Positions 1 to 9,286 of a stretch of DNA of 64,000 nt are shown one piece after another. The notes beneath the pieces are model-generated. The model was given only the letters and a program-made list of their open reading frames with translations, did not search any database and was not told where the DNA came from. The position numbers were made by a program, and so were the translations under genes. The DNA comes from Cyclobacteriaceae bacterium (GTDB lineage: Bacteria > Bacteroidota > Bacteroidia > Cytophagales > Cyclobacteriaceae). Position 1 is the first letter of the stretch, and each line of letters opens with the position of its first letter. The stretch is from positions 1-64,000 of the forward strand of contig JAHBUB010000013.1 in the NCBI GenBank assembly GCA_019638285.1, read 5' to 3'.

Positions 1-377
1 GCAATGGCGGGTTTGCCACCGTATGCTATTTTCACTTTTGTTTTTCCTGCTGCGAATGGTTTTGTGTCTGTGATGCGGATGAGATCATCTTCTCCGTGTT
101 GGAAAGACTTTTTCTTTCCATTCACCCATATCTGCGCTACGGTTAGGCCATGCCAAAAATCAAAAAGAAGGAGTGGCGTATCTTTGGAAAGAATGAGATC
201 AATCTCCGTGTATCCATCAATAGATTGTTGAACAGGATCAACATTTAAAGCCACTGTATAATGGCGGATGTCCATGATCGCCTGCTCAGGCTTAAGTTTT
301 CCTCCTGAACGAAGGTTCTGGGCCATGAGTGGACAGACAATAATTAATAGCAGAGAAGTGAGTTTGGAGTGCAGCAT
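1..377 (-). CDS. M1-family metalloaminopeptidase, N-terminal part (runs off the left edge)
   Basis: The gene starts at an ATG at 377 and reads leftward off the window, so only about 125 N-terminal residues are visible. It opens with a signal peptide (hydrophobic LTSLLLIIVCPLMAQ), which predicts export. It then shows the start of the M1 aminopeptidase beta-sandwich domain: RHYTVALNVDP, DGYTEIDLIL and a LFDFWHGLTVAQIWVNG stretch, a pattern typical of ERAP/LTA4-hydrolase-like enzymes. The HExxH zinc site would lie outside the window. The reading frame is open throughout the visible part. Family call is fairly secure from this fold signature; substrate is unknown. Confidence 0.7.
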   Translation of the reverse strand, partial: MLHSKLTSLLLIIVCPLMAQNLRSGGKLKPEQAIMDIRHYTVALNVDPVQQSIDGYTEIDLILSKDTPLLLFDFWHGLTVAQIWVNGKKKSFQHGEDDLIRITDTKPFAAGKTKVKIAYGGKPAI

Positions 378-491
378 AGGGTGATGATTTCCCGAAAAGT
401 ACTACCTATTGAACGAATGAACAAATGAATTTATTGATGGAAATGGGACTTGGTTCAATCGGTATGGGTCTTAAAGTAGTCAGTGGAAGAG

Positions 492-540
492 TTGAGTTGA
501 CAAAATTTTGTCAACTGATTTATTGTCAACTGTCAACTCT
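492..540. repeat. TTGTCAACTG-type intergenic inverted repeat, copy 1
   Basis: This contains a perfect 22-nt palindrome at 495-516 (arms AGTTGACAAAA / TTTTGTCAACT) followed by two more TGTCAACT units up to 540. It abuts the 3' end of the Ada-like gene and even supplies its TGA stop codon (inside AGTTGACA). The same unit, with the same order of inner and outer arms, recurs at 19498 and 26446. It could act as a hairpin terminator for the leftward gene or be a mobile extragenic palindrome. Confidence 0.6.
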
Positions 541-1387
541 GTTTGGCCATTTCCCAGCCAATCATACTTTTCTTCCTTGTTGCGCTCCATCGGTAGTCGC
601 CTAAAATGCCGTCTTTGCGAATAACACGATGGCAGGGGATTAGGTAGGCAATGTGGTTTGACCCTACTGCTGACCCTACCGCCTGCATGGCACGGGGTGA
701 GTCAATCTTTTCGGCAACATCTTGATAAGTGATTACGCCTCCCGTAGGAATTTTGAGCAAGGCATCCCATACTTTGATTTGAAAGTTGGTGCCTTTTACA
801 AACAAATGCAGTTTGGTTGGAGAAGAAATATTGTGATGAAAAATTTGTTGAACAAAAGTGAATGTGATATCCTGATTTTGATGAAAGACGGAATTGTGCC
901 AATGTGTTTTCATGTCCTCGATGCTGACTTTGGTATCATCCACAGTATTCAAAAAAGAAAGCCAGCAGATGCCTCTCTCTGTAACACCAATCAGGCAAAG
1001 GCCAAAGGGTGTTTCATGGATTCCATATTCAATGTGCAATCCTTCCCCTTGCTTTTTATATTCTTGTGGTGTCACCGCTTCCAGTGTAGTGAACAGATCA
1101 TACACTCTTGATTGACTGGAAAGTCCGGCAGACTCGGCCGCTTCAGAAAGATTTTTTGTTTCGTGTAGTTTTTGCTTCAAAAAGCCTACTGTAAGAAATT
1201 GCAAAAAACGTTTTGGACTAATCCCTGCCCATTCTGTAAATAAGCGCTGAAAGTGAAACGGACTCAAATGTACATTCTCGGCTACTTCATCCAATTCGGG
1301 CTGACGCTGGAAATTTTCCTCCAGAAACTGAATGGCCTGTTCTATGCGCTGATAATTGATATTGAACTCGTTGGCTGACACAATCAT
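533..1387 (-). CDS. ada: Ada-like AraC regulator fused to O6-methylguanine-DNA methyltransferase
   Basis: A 284-aa protein from the ATG at 1387 (an upstream TTG would add 8 residues). Residues about 10-105 form an AraC-type double helix-turn-helix (LDEVAENVHLSPFHFQRLF). The C-terminal third is an Ogt/Ada methyltransferase domain with the acceptor cysteine in IPCHRVI (about Cys252) and the following GxLGDYRW segment. The enzyme removes methyl groups from O6-methylguanine and O4-methylthymine by irreversible transfer to itself, and the AraC half should regulate alkylation-repair genes. The N-terminal Zn-binding phosphotriester-repair domain of classical Ada (four Cys) is absent; a free-standing version lies at 11461-11703. 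An Ada-box-like sequence sits 57 nt upstream. Confidence 0.85.
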   Translation of the reverse strand: MIVSANEFNINYQRIEQAIQFLEENFQRQPELDEVAENVHLSPFHFQRLFTEWAGISPKRFLQFLTVGFLKQKLHETKNLSEAAESAGLSSQSRVYDLFTTLEAVTPQEYKKQGEGLHIEYGIHETPFGLCLIGVTERGICWLSFLNTVDDTKVSIEDMKTHWHNSVFHQNQDITFTFVQQIFHHNISSPTKLHLFVKGTNFQIKVWDALLKIPTGGVITYQDVAEKIDSPRAMQAVGSAVGSNHIAYLIPCHRVIRKDGILGDYRWSATRKKSMIGWEMAKQS

Positions 1388-1443
1388 AAATTTATTGCTT
1401 TTGTTGAGCAAAACTGTAATACACGCCTTTCAATTTCAACCTG

Positions 1444-1452
1444 ATTCTTGCG
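1444..1452 (-). promoter_or_regulatory. Candidate Ada box upstream of ada
   Basis: On the minus strand this reads CGCAAGAAT, preceded three bases upstream by ATTAAA. The E. coli ada operator contains AATTAAAGCGCAAGA, so both halves resemble it, with slightly different spacing. The identical 9-mer in the same orientation lies 40 nt before the 2OG-oxygenase start (12428-12436). Function is inferred. Confidence 0.4.
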
Positions 1453-1603
1453 TTGTTTAATCAAGCGATTGCATTTTAAAGATTACTTAGCGCCAAATTT
1501 GTTATTTCTACATCCATTCCCTTCAGGTCGAAAGAACTATTATTACTACAATGCTCATACAATCAGAAGATTTTTGCTAGTAAGTATTGTGCGCTGGGCG
1601 TCT

Positions 1604-4600
1604 TTACGCAATTTTGACTCTCTTCTTCTCTCTTAAATGTAAGGCCTTGTGATATACAATGGGGAAAACCAACAATGTAAAAATAGTTGCGGTGACCAAT
1701 CCACCAATGATTACTACCGCAAGGGGCTTCTGACCTTCAGAGCCAATGCCAGTGCTGATGGCAGCAGGAAACAACCCAATGGCAGCCATCAGGGCAGTCA
1801 TTACAACGGGTCGGGTTCTGGCTTTTATAGCATTTACAATTGCCTGGTTGAGGCCCTTTACCGTTTTGGCCTGTTTGTGAAACTCGGAAATGAGAATCAC
1901 TCCGTTCTGAACACAAATGCCAAATAAAGCAATGAATCCTACACCTGCTGAAATCCCAAAATTGATGCCAGTAACATGCAAGGCAAGGATTCCCCCGATG
2001 AGAGCAAACGGAACATTAATTAAAACATAACCTGCATCTTTGGCATTGTTGAACATGACAAAAAGCAAAACGAAAATGAGTATTAAACTGATTGGAACAA
2101 CCTGTGACAAACGTTTGCTGGCCCTAACCTGATTTTCAAACTCCCCTGTCCATCCAATCTTGTAACCCTCTGATAATTTAATATTTGCTTTTATATTTTT
2201 TTGAGCTTCGGCAACAGTGCTTCCCAAATCTCTTTCACGAATAGAGAACTTGACACCAATGAATCTTTTGGTATTATCACGATAAATAAAGGCGGGCCCG
2301 GTGGCATGCTTAATGGTGGCTATTTCTTTGAGAGGGATCCTGTTTCCAGTAATGCTAGGGACCATTAGCATCAGGATGTCATTTTCATCTTTGCGGAAAT
2401 CTTTATCATATCGAATACGGATGTCAAACTTTCTTTCTCCTTCGTATTTTTGTGTGGCTGTTTTCCCTCCAATCGCCATTTCAATAACTGCTTGTGCTTC
2501 GGCTTTCGTAATGCCGTAAATCGCCATTTTCTCTTCATCCAATAAAATGCTTATTTCCGGCTGACCAATATTTCTTAAAATGCCCACGTCTTTTATTCCC
2601 CGCACATTTTTTATTTGCTCAATTATCTGATTGGCGTATTCATCTAATTTATCAAAATCATCTCCGTATATTTTTATGGCATTGGAAGCTTTCACTCCGG
2701 CAGCGGCTTCAGCCACATTATCAATAATCGGCTGAGAATAATTGTAAAGAATTCCCTGATATTTTGAAAGCTCATCATCCATTTCTTTTATAATATCATC
2801 CATATTAACACCACTTCTCCAATTGCTTTTTGGTATAAGGTCAACCTGAAACTGAACAAAATAAAATCCGTTAGGATCTGTGCCGTCATTGCTTCTTCCT
2901 GTTTGTGAGAGCACATTTTTTACTTCAGGGAATGTTTTAAGCTTACTTCGTAATTCTCCTGTAAGCTTTACACTTTCAGGTAATGACATGCTCATTGGCA
3001 GTTCAGCCGTCACCCATAATGCCCCTTCATTTAGTTGTGGTAAAAACTCAGTTCCGAGCCAACGGGTTGAAAAAATGGTCAATGCAAAACATCCAACCGC
3101 TATAAGCAGGGTTAATTTTTTTCGGGCAAACGTCCAATTAAAGCCCTTGGTCACAAGGTTGTTAACATTTCTTGTAAAAAAATTGTCTTTTTCTACCACA
3201 TTCTTTTTGAGCAACATGGCACTTAGGACCGGAACCAAAGTGAGTGCAAATAACAGTGCACCGAGTAAAGCAAAGCCGAGCGTCCATGCCAGCGGGGAGA
3301 ACATTTTGCCTTCTACTTTTTCAAATGAAAAGATCGGCAGCAGAGCAGAGATTATGATTAGTTTGGAGAAGAAAATTGCTTTACCCATTTGAATACCCGT
3401 AGTTTTAATCAATCCCATTTTGGCCAGACGATTAAAACGTTTCATGCCTACTTGCTTGGCCTTGTGGTCCAGGGCCACAAAAATTCCTTCCACCATTACC
3501 ACGGCACCGTCTATGATGATGCCGAAGTCAATAGCACCCAGGGAAATCAGGTTGGCACTCATACCTTTGAGGTGAAGCATAAAAAATGAAAAGAGCAAAG
3601 AAAGTGGAATAACGATAGCGACAATGAAGGTAGTTCGCCATTCAGCCATAAAGAGAAATACAATCACGGTAACGAATACTATTCCTTCCATTAGGTTATT
3701 CATTACTGTTCTGGTGGTGTACGACATGAGATCATCACGGTCGTAGAAAGTTTCCATCTTTACATTGGATGGCAAAATGGATGTATTGAGCTCGTTTATT
3801 TTTTCCTTTACTCTTGCCAATACTTCACTTGGATTTTCTCCTTTTCGCATTACGATAATCCCTTCCACCACATCATCATTATCGTCCAACCCCACCTGGC
3901 CTACCCGTGGTTTGCTTGCCTCCTGCACCACAGCCACATTTTTTACCAATAGTGGGTTTCCATTAAAAATATCTACAATGGTATTTTCAATATCTTCTTT
4001 GCTGTCTAGAAGCCCGATGCCTCTTACTACATAGGCTTGTCCATTTTTTTCAATCACATCACCGCCTACGTTCAGGTTGGATTTGGAGACTGCTTCATAA
4101 AGTTCAAGAGGCGTGAGGTCGTATTGTTGCAGCTTAACAGGGTTAACTGATATTTCATATATTTTTTCTTGTCCACCAAAATCAACAACATCAGCAACTC
4201 CAGGCACTCTGCGTAGCTCCCGATCTATTACCCAGTTTTGAATGGTAAGCAAGTCTCTCGTATCCCTCTCATCACTTCGTAAAATGTATCTAAAAATTTC
4301 ACCTGTTGGACCGTAAGGTGGCTGCACACTGTAATCAACGCCCTCAGGCAGCTCTACATTTACCAGTAGATTATTTACTTGCTGTCGTGCAAAAAAGTCC
4401 TCTACATCATCGTCAAAAATAATCTTGATCACAGACAAGCCAAACATGGTAATACTACGAACATTTGTTTTTCGCTGTACACTGTTCATTTCAATTTCAA
4501 TGGGCGTGGTAACAAAGCGTTCCACTTCTTCCGCGCTTCTACCGTACCATTGTGTTACGATGATAATTTGGGTATTAGTAACATCAGGAAAGGCTTCAAT

Positions 4601-4714
4601 TGGAATTTTAATAAAACTGATAGTTCCTGCAATAACCAGTACACCCACCCAGAAAAAAGTGAAGAATTTATTTTTGAGTGAGAAACTTATTATATTTTTT
4701 ATAAAATTATTCAT
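1604..4714 (-). CDS. Heavy-metal efflux RND transporter (CzcA/CusA family)
   Basis: This 1036-aa inner-membrane pump has the expected length for the family (about 1040-1060). It begins with one TM helix (FFWVGVLVIAGTISF) and the PIEAFPDVTNTQ periplasmic entry typical of the HME subclass. TM4 carries DFGIIIDGAVVMVE (about residues 396-409), the Asp-Asp-Glu proton-relay signature of metal-exporting RND pumps. It uses proton motive force to export mono- or divalent metal ions through a tripartite channel. It is the last gene of a five-gene leftward operon, 6 nt after the adaptor gene. Substrate metal (Cu/Ag or Co/Zn/Cd) cannot be fixed by eye. The C-terminal TolC fusion common in Bacteroidota is absent; a separate OMF gene is present. 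Confidence 0.9.
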   Translation of the reverse strand: MNNFIKNIISFSLKNKFFTFFWVGVLVIAGTISFIKIPIEAFPDVTNTQIIIVTQWYGRSAEEVERFVTTPIEIEMNSVQRKTNVRSITMFGLSVIKIIFDDDVEDFFARQQVNNLLVNVELPEGVDYSVQPPYGPTGEIFRYILRSDERDTRDLLTIQNWVIDRELRRVPGVADVVDFGGQEKIYEISVNPVKLQQYDLTPLELYEAVSKSNLNVGGDVIEKNGQAYVVRGIGLLDSKEDIENTIVDIFNGNPLLVKNVAVVQEASKPRVGQVGLDDNDDVVEGIIVMRKGENPSEVLARVKEKINELNTSILPSNVKMETFYDRDDLMSYTTRTVMNNLMEGIVFVTVIVFLFMAEWRTTFIVAIVIPLSLLFSFFMLHLKGMSANLISLGAIDFGIIIDGAVVMVEGIFVALDHKAKQVGMKRFNRLAKMGLIKTTGIQMGKAIFFSKLIIISALLPIFSFEKVEGKMFSPLAWTLGFALLGALLFALTLVPVLSAMLLKKNVVEKDNFFTRNVNNLVTKGFNWTFARKKLTLLIAVGCFALTIFSTRWLGTEFLPQLNEGALWVTAELPMSMSLPESVKLTGELRSKLKTFPEVKNVLSQTGRSNDGTDPNGFYFVQFQVDLIPKSNWRSGVNMDDIIKEMDDELSKYQGILYNYSQPIIDNVAEAAAGVKASNAIKIYGDDFDKLDEYANQIIEQIKNVRGIKDVGILRNIGQPEISILLDEEKMAIYGITKAEAQAVIEMAIGGKTATQKYEGERKFDIRIRYDKDFRKDENDILMLMVPSITGNRIPLKEIATIKHATGPAFIYRDNTKRFIGVKFSIRERDLGSTVAEAQKNIKANIKLSEGYKIGWTGEFENQVRASKRLSQVVPISLILIFVLLFVMFNNAKDAGYVLINVPFALIGGILALHVTGINFGISAGVGFIALFGICVQNGVILISEFHKQAKTVKGLNQAIVNAIKARTRPVVMTALMAAIGLFPAAISTGIGSEGQKPLAVVIIGGLVTATIFTLLVFPIVYHKALHLREKKRVKIA

Positions 4715-4720
4715 AAACGA

Positions 4721-5812
4721 TTAGTCGTTAATAGCATCATAAATCAATAAGCCATTCTTGGAGATGACAGTTTCCCCATCAGTTATTCCATTTTTAACAT
4801 AAGTGATGTCCCCCAGCTGTCTGTATATTTCAATTTTTCTTGTTTCAATGTTATGCCTGTCTTTAAATACCATTACCCAGTACTTGCTCTTATCAAAAAT
4901 TACTGAGGAAGTGGGAATGGTGACCATTCTTTTGTCTTCAGGATAGCTTACCGTAACCGTACAATTCATGTCTGGTTTCAATTGTAAGTTGTCATTGTTT
5001 ATTACTCCCCGGATCTTAATGGACTTGGTTTGAGGGTCGATGACGTTGTAGATTTTTTCAATTTTACTTTGATAAGTTATATCCGGAAAGGCAAGTGTCT
5101 TCACTGCAATATTTTGACCTTCTGCTATTTTGGAAATGTCACTTTCACTCACATAGGCAACTGCCCACATGTCTTTTGTGTCCGCAATGGAAAAAATAGC
5201 ATCCATATCGTCCGAACGGAGCAATTCATTGGTTACTATTTTTTTTGTGATTATGAAGCCACTGATGGGTGTAATAATATCAAATTGTGAACCTCCCTTT
5301 AGATTGTAAATCTTATGTATCTCTTCGATCCGATTCAATTCTGCCCTGGCGTTCTCCAGCTCTTTTTCCGCTAGAGCAACATCCCTTTCCGAATTCAATT
5401 TTCCAGCAAAAAGATCTCTCACTACTTGTAGGGTTTTTTCAGAAATGGTGACGCTATTTATTGCATCTAGCTTTTCTTTCTGAAATGAGGCCACCTCGAT
5501 ACTTTGCATACTTGCAAGGATTTGCCCTTGTTGCACATAATCTCCTAAGCCCACATGAATTGATTTTACTATTCCGCTCACCGTGGAGTGTACTTCCGCG
5601 ACCTTATTGTTATCTGCCTCAATTTTTCCAAATAACCGTATTTCGTTTTTTACCATCGTTTCTGTTGCTACAGAAAATTCACATCGACTGTACATGGTAT
5701 CGCTCATGGAATATATGACGTGATCTTCTTCCAGTTTTTGCTCTGCACAAGCATTTGCCAGGAATAAAATAAGAAATGATAGTACCCAAAAATGTTGTTT
5801 TGTAGCTTTCAT
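4721..5812 (-). CDS. RND efflux periplasmic adaptor (CusB/CzcB type), probable lipoprotein
   Basis: A 363-aa membrane-fusion protein. The N-terminus is a signal sequence ending LFLANACAEQ, a relaxed lipobox with a Cys around residue 22, so it is probably lipid-anchored. A barrel-sandwich/lipoyl-like half (IVKSIHVGLGDYVQQGQILA), an alpha-helical hairpin (residues about 115-170) and the matching half (FDIITPISGFI) follow in the usual order, then beta-barrel and membrane-proximal domains. It bridges the RND pump and the outer-membrane channel. It lies between those two genes with gaps of 6 and 16 nt. The N-terminal metal-binding Met triad of CusB is not obvious. Confidence 0.87.
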   Translation of the reverse strand: MKATKQHFWVLSFLILFLANACAEQKLEEDHVIYSMSDTMYSRCEFSVATETMVKNEIRLFGKIEADNNKVAEVHSTVSGIVKSIHVGLGDYVQQGQILASMQSIEVASFQKEKLDAINSVTISEKTLQVVRDLFAGKLNSERDVALAEKELENARAELNRIEEIHKIYNLKGGSQFDIITPISGFIITKKIVTNELLRSDDMDAIFSIADTKDMWAVAYVSESDISKIAEGQNIAVKTLAFPDITYQSKIEKIYNVIDPQTKSIKIRGVINNDNLQLKPDMNCTVTVSYPEDKRMVTIPTSSVIFDKSKYWVMVFKDRHNIETRKIEIYRQLGDITYVKNGITDGETVISKNGLLIYDAIND

Positions 5813-5828
5813 TATAATAACCTTCTAT

Positions 5829-7085
5829 TTAGTAGATACTTGCCCCTGTTAAAAAATTTAGCTTTTCTGCCGAGGAAACCAATTGTGTTTTGATTCTGGT
5901 GAGTTCGGTAAGCACTTCGTTGTGTGCCTCAAAGAAATCAATGAATTCAATAATGGAAACATTTTGTTTTTGAAAATTATCTGTCATGGCTTTAAGAGTT
6001 GTTTCAAAATCTTGATTGTATAATTTGTTAGACTTCTCATATTCAGAAACAGTTTGCATGTAGACCGTGTAGGCATTTTGAATTTCACTGGCTATTTCAT
6101 TTTGCACAGATTGAATTTGATAGTCCGTTTCCTGTAATTTGAATTGAGCGGCTTTTATGTTTCCCTGATTCCGATTCCATAAATGGAGAGGGATAGAAAT
6201 GCCGGCATCGATTTGATTTTGAAACGCCCCACTCCTTTGATCATAAGAGGTAAATAGATTAATGTCTGGGATTGCTAATTTTTTTTGATATTGTAGATAT
6301 TGTTTAGATAGAATATTGCTTTGCTGCATGATTAGTAAATCGGGTCGATGGGTCGATGCAGTGGATTGGATATCCGCTAAGGAAATGAGTTTTACATATC
6401 GTGAAATGTCTTCTTCAGAATACTCAAATTGTATAATGGAGGATACTTGAAGTATTTTTCGCAAAATGGATTGAGCTGCAAAATAATCCCGGAATAATTC
6501 AGCGCGGCCATTATTTAATTTAAGGTAAGCTCCTTTTAATCGCACCACTTCTTTAAGAGGAATATTACCTTTATCAGCTTGTACTTGATAGGTCGAAAGC
6601 AAACTGTCTAACAAAGTAAGTTGCTCATTGTATTTGTGCAGTAAAAATTCTTGTTGCCCGGCAGAATAGAGGTTGCTGTGTAACTGAAACTTAAGATTTT
6701 TTGCTAATTGTTGAAATTCCAATTCGGCAATGACAGTGTTGGTTTTGGCCATCTCAATTTCTGCTTTCCGTTTTCCTCCTAATAGTATGAGCTGTTCAAG
6801 CTGAAATACTTTCTGCCCTGTTTCTCCTATATGAAAAAATTTGTTGTTTTCCGAATCATAGGCATTTACATTTGCCGTGAAAATAGGATTGGGATATAGC
6901 TTAGCCTGTATTACCTGTGCTTTTTGTGCTTCTATGTTCATGGACGAAGCCAGGAGATAAAAGCTATTTTTTAAAAATATACTGTCGGCCTGACGAATGT
7001 TTATTTTTAAAGTATCCTGAGCTCTTACTTGAGTAGAGATAAGAAATAAAATAAAAAGAAACTTAGCGTTCTTGAGCATACCCAT
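5829..7085 (-). CDS. TolC-like outer-membrane efflux protein (CzcC/CusC family)
   Basis: A 418-aa outer-membrane factor. A signal peptide (KFLFILFLISTQVRAQ) precedes two related halves dominated by long amphipathic helices. Features include PNPIFTANVNAYDSENN in repeat 1, HRPDLLIMQQSNILSKQY in repeat 2 and IPLHLWNRNQGNIKAAQ, which is the P-L-x-x-x-N-R-N-x-G hallmark of metal-efflux OMFs. It provides the exit duct for the tripartite pump. The start at 7085 (MGMLKN) has an alternative ATG two codons on. A repeat resembling a response-regulator site lies 44 nt upstream, suggesting that the structural genes have their own promoter. Confidence 0.87.
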   Translation of the reverse strand: MGMLKNAKFLFILFLISTQVRAQDTLKINIRQADSIFLKNSFYLLASSMNIEAQKAQVIQAKLYPNPIFTANVNAYDSENNKFFHIGETGQKVFQLEQLILLGGKRKAEIEMAKTNTVIAELEFQQLAKNLKFQLHSNLYSAGQQEFLLHKYNEQLTLLDSLLSTYQVQADKGNIPLKEVVRLKGAYLKLNNGRAELFRDYFAAQSILRKILQVSSIIQFEYSEEDISRYVKLISLADIQSTASTHRPDLLIMQQSNILSKQYLQYQKKLAIPDINLFTSYDQRSGAFQNQIDAGISIPLHLWNRNQGNIKAAQFKLQETDYQIQSVQNEIASEIQNAYTVYMQTVSEYEKSNKLYNQDFETTLKAMTDNFQKQNVSIIEFIDFFEAHNEVLTELTRIKTQLVSSAEKLNFLTGASIY

Positions 7086-7128
7086 TATTGCTTCGCGATT
7101 AAGAATTGGCAGCGAAGATCAGGACAGC

Positions 7129-7150
7129 GACCTTTAAATGACCTTAAAGG
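7129..7150. promoter_or_regulatory. Candidate metal-response regulator site before the efflux genes
   Basis: Two head-to-tail GACCTTTAAAT / GACCTTAAAGG units with an 11-nt period, which also form an inverted CCTTTAA-N6-TTAAAGG. It lies between the kinase stop and the OMF start. OmpR-family regulators usually bind direct repeats with a period close to one helical turn, so this fits the adjacent CusR-like regulator. Binding is inferred. Confidence 0.4.
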
Positions 7151-7159
7151 GAATAAAAT

Positions 7160-8527
7160 TTAGCTTAATGGAAACCGCAGTTCAAAGATATTGAGATCTG
7201 CAGAAGGGTTTGAGTAAGCTATGTGGCCTAAGTTGAGATCAACTATTTCTTTTGTCAGAACCAGGCCCAATCCAAATCCTGCTTTGCCACGACTGTTTTC
7301 CCCTCTAAAAAAGTGGTTGAAGAGATATTTTTCTTCTTCTTTTAAAACAGGAACACTGTTATTACTGATCAATATTTTCAATTCTTTTTTCGGGGTACAA
7401 TCAATTTTTATTTCGGCTTTTCCATTATTACTGTAGGCAATACAATTGCTCAATAAATTTTGTATAGCTTGTCGGATAAGCATTTCATTCACATTTAAAA
7501 TAAGCTTATTGGCATCCGGATCTTGTGGTAAATAATTTACCTCAAAATTGAATTCAGGGTGAAGGACATTTAAAGTATCAATGCTATCAAAAATAATCTC
7601 GTCAATTCGTAGCCGTTCCCGAATTATTGGCTGTCCGGTTTCTACTTTTGAGATTTCAAGCAGTACGTTGATGATATCAGCCAATGATTTAGTTTTAATA
7701 ATTTGATTTTCAAGTTCTGACTTAATTTTTCGCGCATCCTCGCTACTTTTTATTCTTTCCAACTCTGAAATCAGAATGGTAATTGGGGTTTTTAGTTGAT
7801 GTGAAATGTGGTGGATAGAATCTTTTTGAAAAGCAAATGCGTCATCTGCTCTTTTAACAAGCTCATTGAATTTTTCATTGAGATAGGTAATCTCATACGT
7901 TGTTGTTTTAATATTCTCAGGTAATTGATTTTCTCCAAGCCTATAAGAATTCACGAGACCGGCTAAATCTGTTAAAGGTTTTGAGATTCTCTCAGCCAGA
8001 TAAAATGAAATTAATAGAACTGAAGCTGCAATGGCCATGAAGGCAAGAATGAGGATGTTGCGAAGGAAGTACAATTTGGTGTAACCAAAAGTATCGTAGG
8101 CTTTGCTGATTCCATAATAGGTGCTTCCGTTCTTATCTATATATGTCCCCACCACATCATACAGCCCATCCTTCGTCTCAATCCAATTATTTTTTGAATC
8201 TAACGCAGTAAGCATTTCTTTTGAAACAGGAATGGGCGTGTCATCCAGGCTAGAATAGATTAGCTCTTTTTTCTCGTTGAAGAGCAATAGCTTCTCATCG
8301 AAGAGATCGTTTATTGTTAATCGATCCAGTGCTTCAATCAATTCATTATCTGTTTTCTTTATTTCATAAAGAAATTCTAAGGTAGTTTTTATTTTCTGTT
8401 TCTGACGTTGCTGAAATTGTTCTTCCCGGTTGCCTGAGAAAACAACATAAATAGTGAAGAATGTAATTCCGGTTAGAAAAATTACAATGCTTGAAAAGTA
8501 AAAGAGTATTTTATTTCGAATCCTCAC
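7160..8527 (-). CDS. Sensor histidine kinase of the metal-efflux operon (CusS-like)
   Basis: A 455-aa membrane kinase. TM1 covers residues 8-30, a sensor domain of about 120 residues lies outside, and TM2 covers about 156-177. A HAMP linker follows, then the dimerisation helix with phospho-acceptor His243 (ISHQLKTPIT). The ATPase domain has an N box (NLLSNCIAYSNNG) and a G box (GFGLGLVLTKEIV). It should sense periplasmic metal and phosphorylate the adjacent regulator. It starts at a GTG whose bases overlap the regulator stop (GTGA), implying translational coupling. No metal-ligand cluster is evident in the sensor domain. Confidence 0.85.
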   Translation of the reverse strand: MRIRNKILFYFSSIVIFLTGITFFTIYVVFSGNREEQFQQRQKQKIKTTLEFLYEIKKTDNELIEALDRLTINDLFDEKLLLFNEKKELIYSSLDDTPIPVSKEMLTALDSKNNWIETKDGLYDVVGTYIDKNGSTYYGISKAYDTFGYTKLYFLRNILILAFMAIAASVLLISFYLAERISKPLTDLAGLVNSYRLGENQLPENIKTTTYEITYLNEKFNELVKRADDAFAFQKDSIHHISHQLKTPITILISELERIKSSEDARKIKSELENQIIKTKSLADIINVLLEISKVETGQPIIRERLRIDEIIFDSIDTLNVLHPEFNFEVNYLPQDPDANKLILNVNEMLIRQAIQNLLSNCIAYSNNGKAEIKIDCTPKKELKILISNNSVPVLKEEEKYLFNHFFRGENSRGKAGFGLGLVLTKEIVDLNLGHIAYSNPSADLNIFELRFPLS

Positions 8528-9204
8528 TCCACATTCAGATAATATCCATACCCAATTTTTGTTCTGATACTGTTTTTGTTGAAGGGCTTGTCAAGCTTAT
8601 TCCGCAAGAAGCTGATGTATACCTCAATTGTATTTGTATTGGCATCCATCGTTTTACCCCAAATCTCTTTCATCAATTCACCTTTTGATATTATCTCTCC
8701 GGAAGATTTGCAGAGTTTTATCAAAATTTGATATTCCCTTGGAGTGAGCGAAATCTCTTGACCTTGCCTTATAACTTTTTTGGCGGATTGATTAATTATT
8801 ATATCTCCTGCAATTATCTGCGTGTTTTCTTTGGGATTGTGATTTCTACTTCGCTTGATCAGTGCATTAACTCTTAAGATCAATTCTCGCATTAAAAATG
8901 GTTTTGTGAGATAATCATCTGCGCCACACTCGAAACCTTTTATTTTGTCATCAAGCTCACTAAATGCTGTAAGCATTAGTACGGGAGTTTTTGTATTAAA
9001 ATTTCTAAAATTACGACAGAGATCAAAGCCTGTTTTTCCGGGCAGGTTTACGTCCATTATAACACAATCGAAATTATCTTTCTTTAGCATCCTTTCTGCA
9101 AGCAATCCATCAAATATGCTTTCAACAATGAAATTTTCAGCACTCAATGCGGTTTTGATGTTTTTATTTAAAGTGATATCGTCTTCTATTACTAAAATAC
9201 TCAT
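8524..9204 (-). CDS. OmpR-family response regulator (CusR-like)
   Basis: A 226-aa regulator from the ATG at 9204; the frame extends two codons upstream to a TTG. The receiver domain has the acidic pair in VIEDD, phospho-acceptor Asp51 (VIMDVNLPG) and the conserved Lys in YLTKPF (about 101). The C-terminal winged helix (SLTPREYQILIKL, IEVYISFLRNKL) marks the OmpR/PhoB class. It is the first gene of the operon RR-HK-OMF-MFP-RND and probably activates it, perhaps through the repeat at 7129-7150. Confidence 0.87.
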   Translation of the reverse strand: MSILVIEDDITLNKNIKTALSAENFIVESIFDGLLAERMLKKDNFDCVIMDVNLPGKTGFDLCRNFRNFNTKTPVLMLTAFSELDDKIKGFECGADDYLTKPFLMRELILRVNALIKRSRNHNPKENTQIIAGDIIINQSAKKVIRQGQEISLTPREYQILIKLCKSSGEIISKGELMKEIWGKTMDANTNTIEVYISFLRNKLDKPFNKNSIRTKIGYGYYLNVE

Positions 9205-9286
9205 ATACAAAAAGTCAGCTATTGTTTACAACCTCAATAGAAGTATAAAGTTCACAAATCCATCACCTTATCTGGAAATTCGGCAT

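Noticed and set aside
2880-3392. 170-codon rightward frame inside the RND pump gene
   Set aside because: Opposite-strand shadow of a well-conserved pump.
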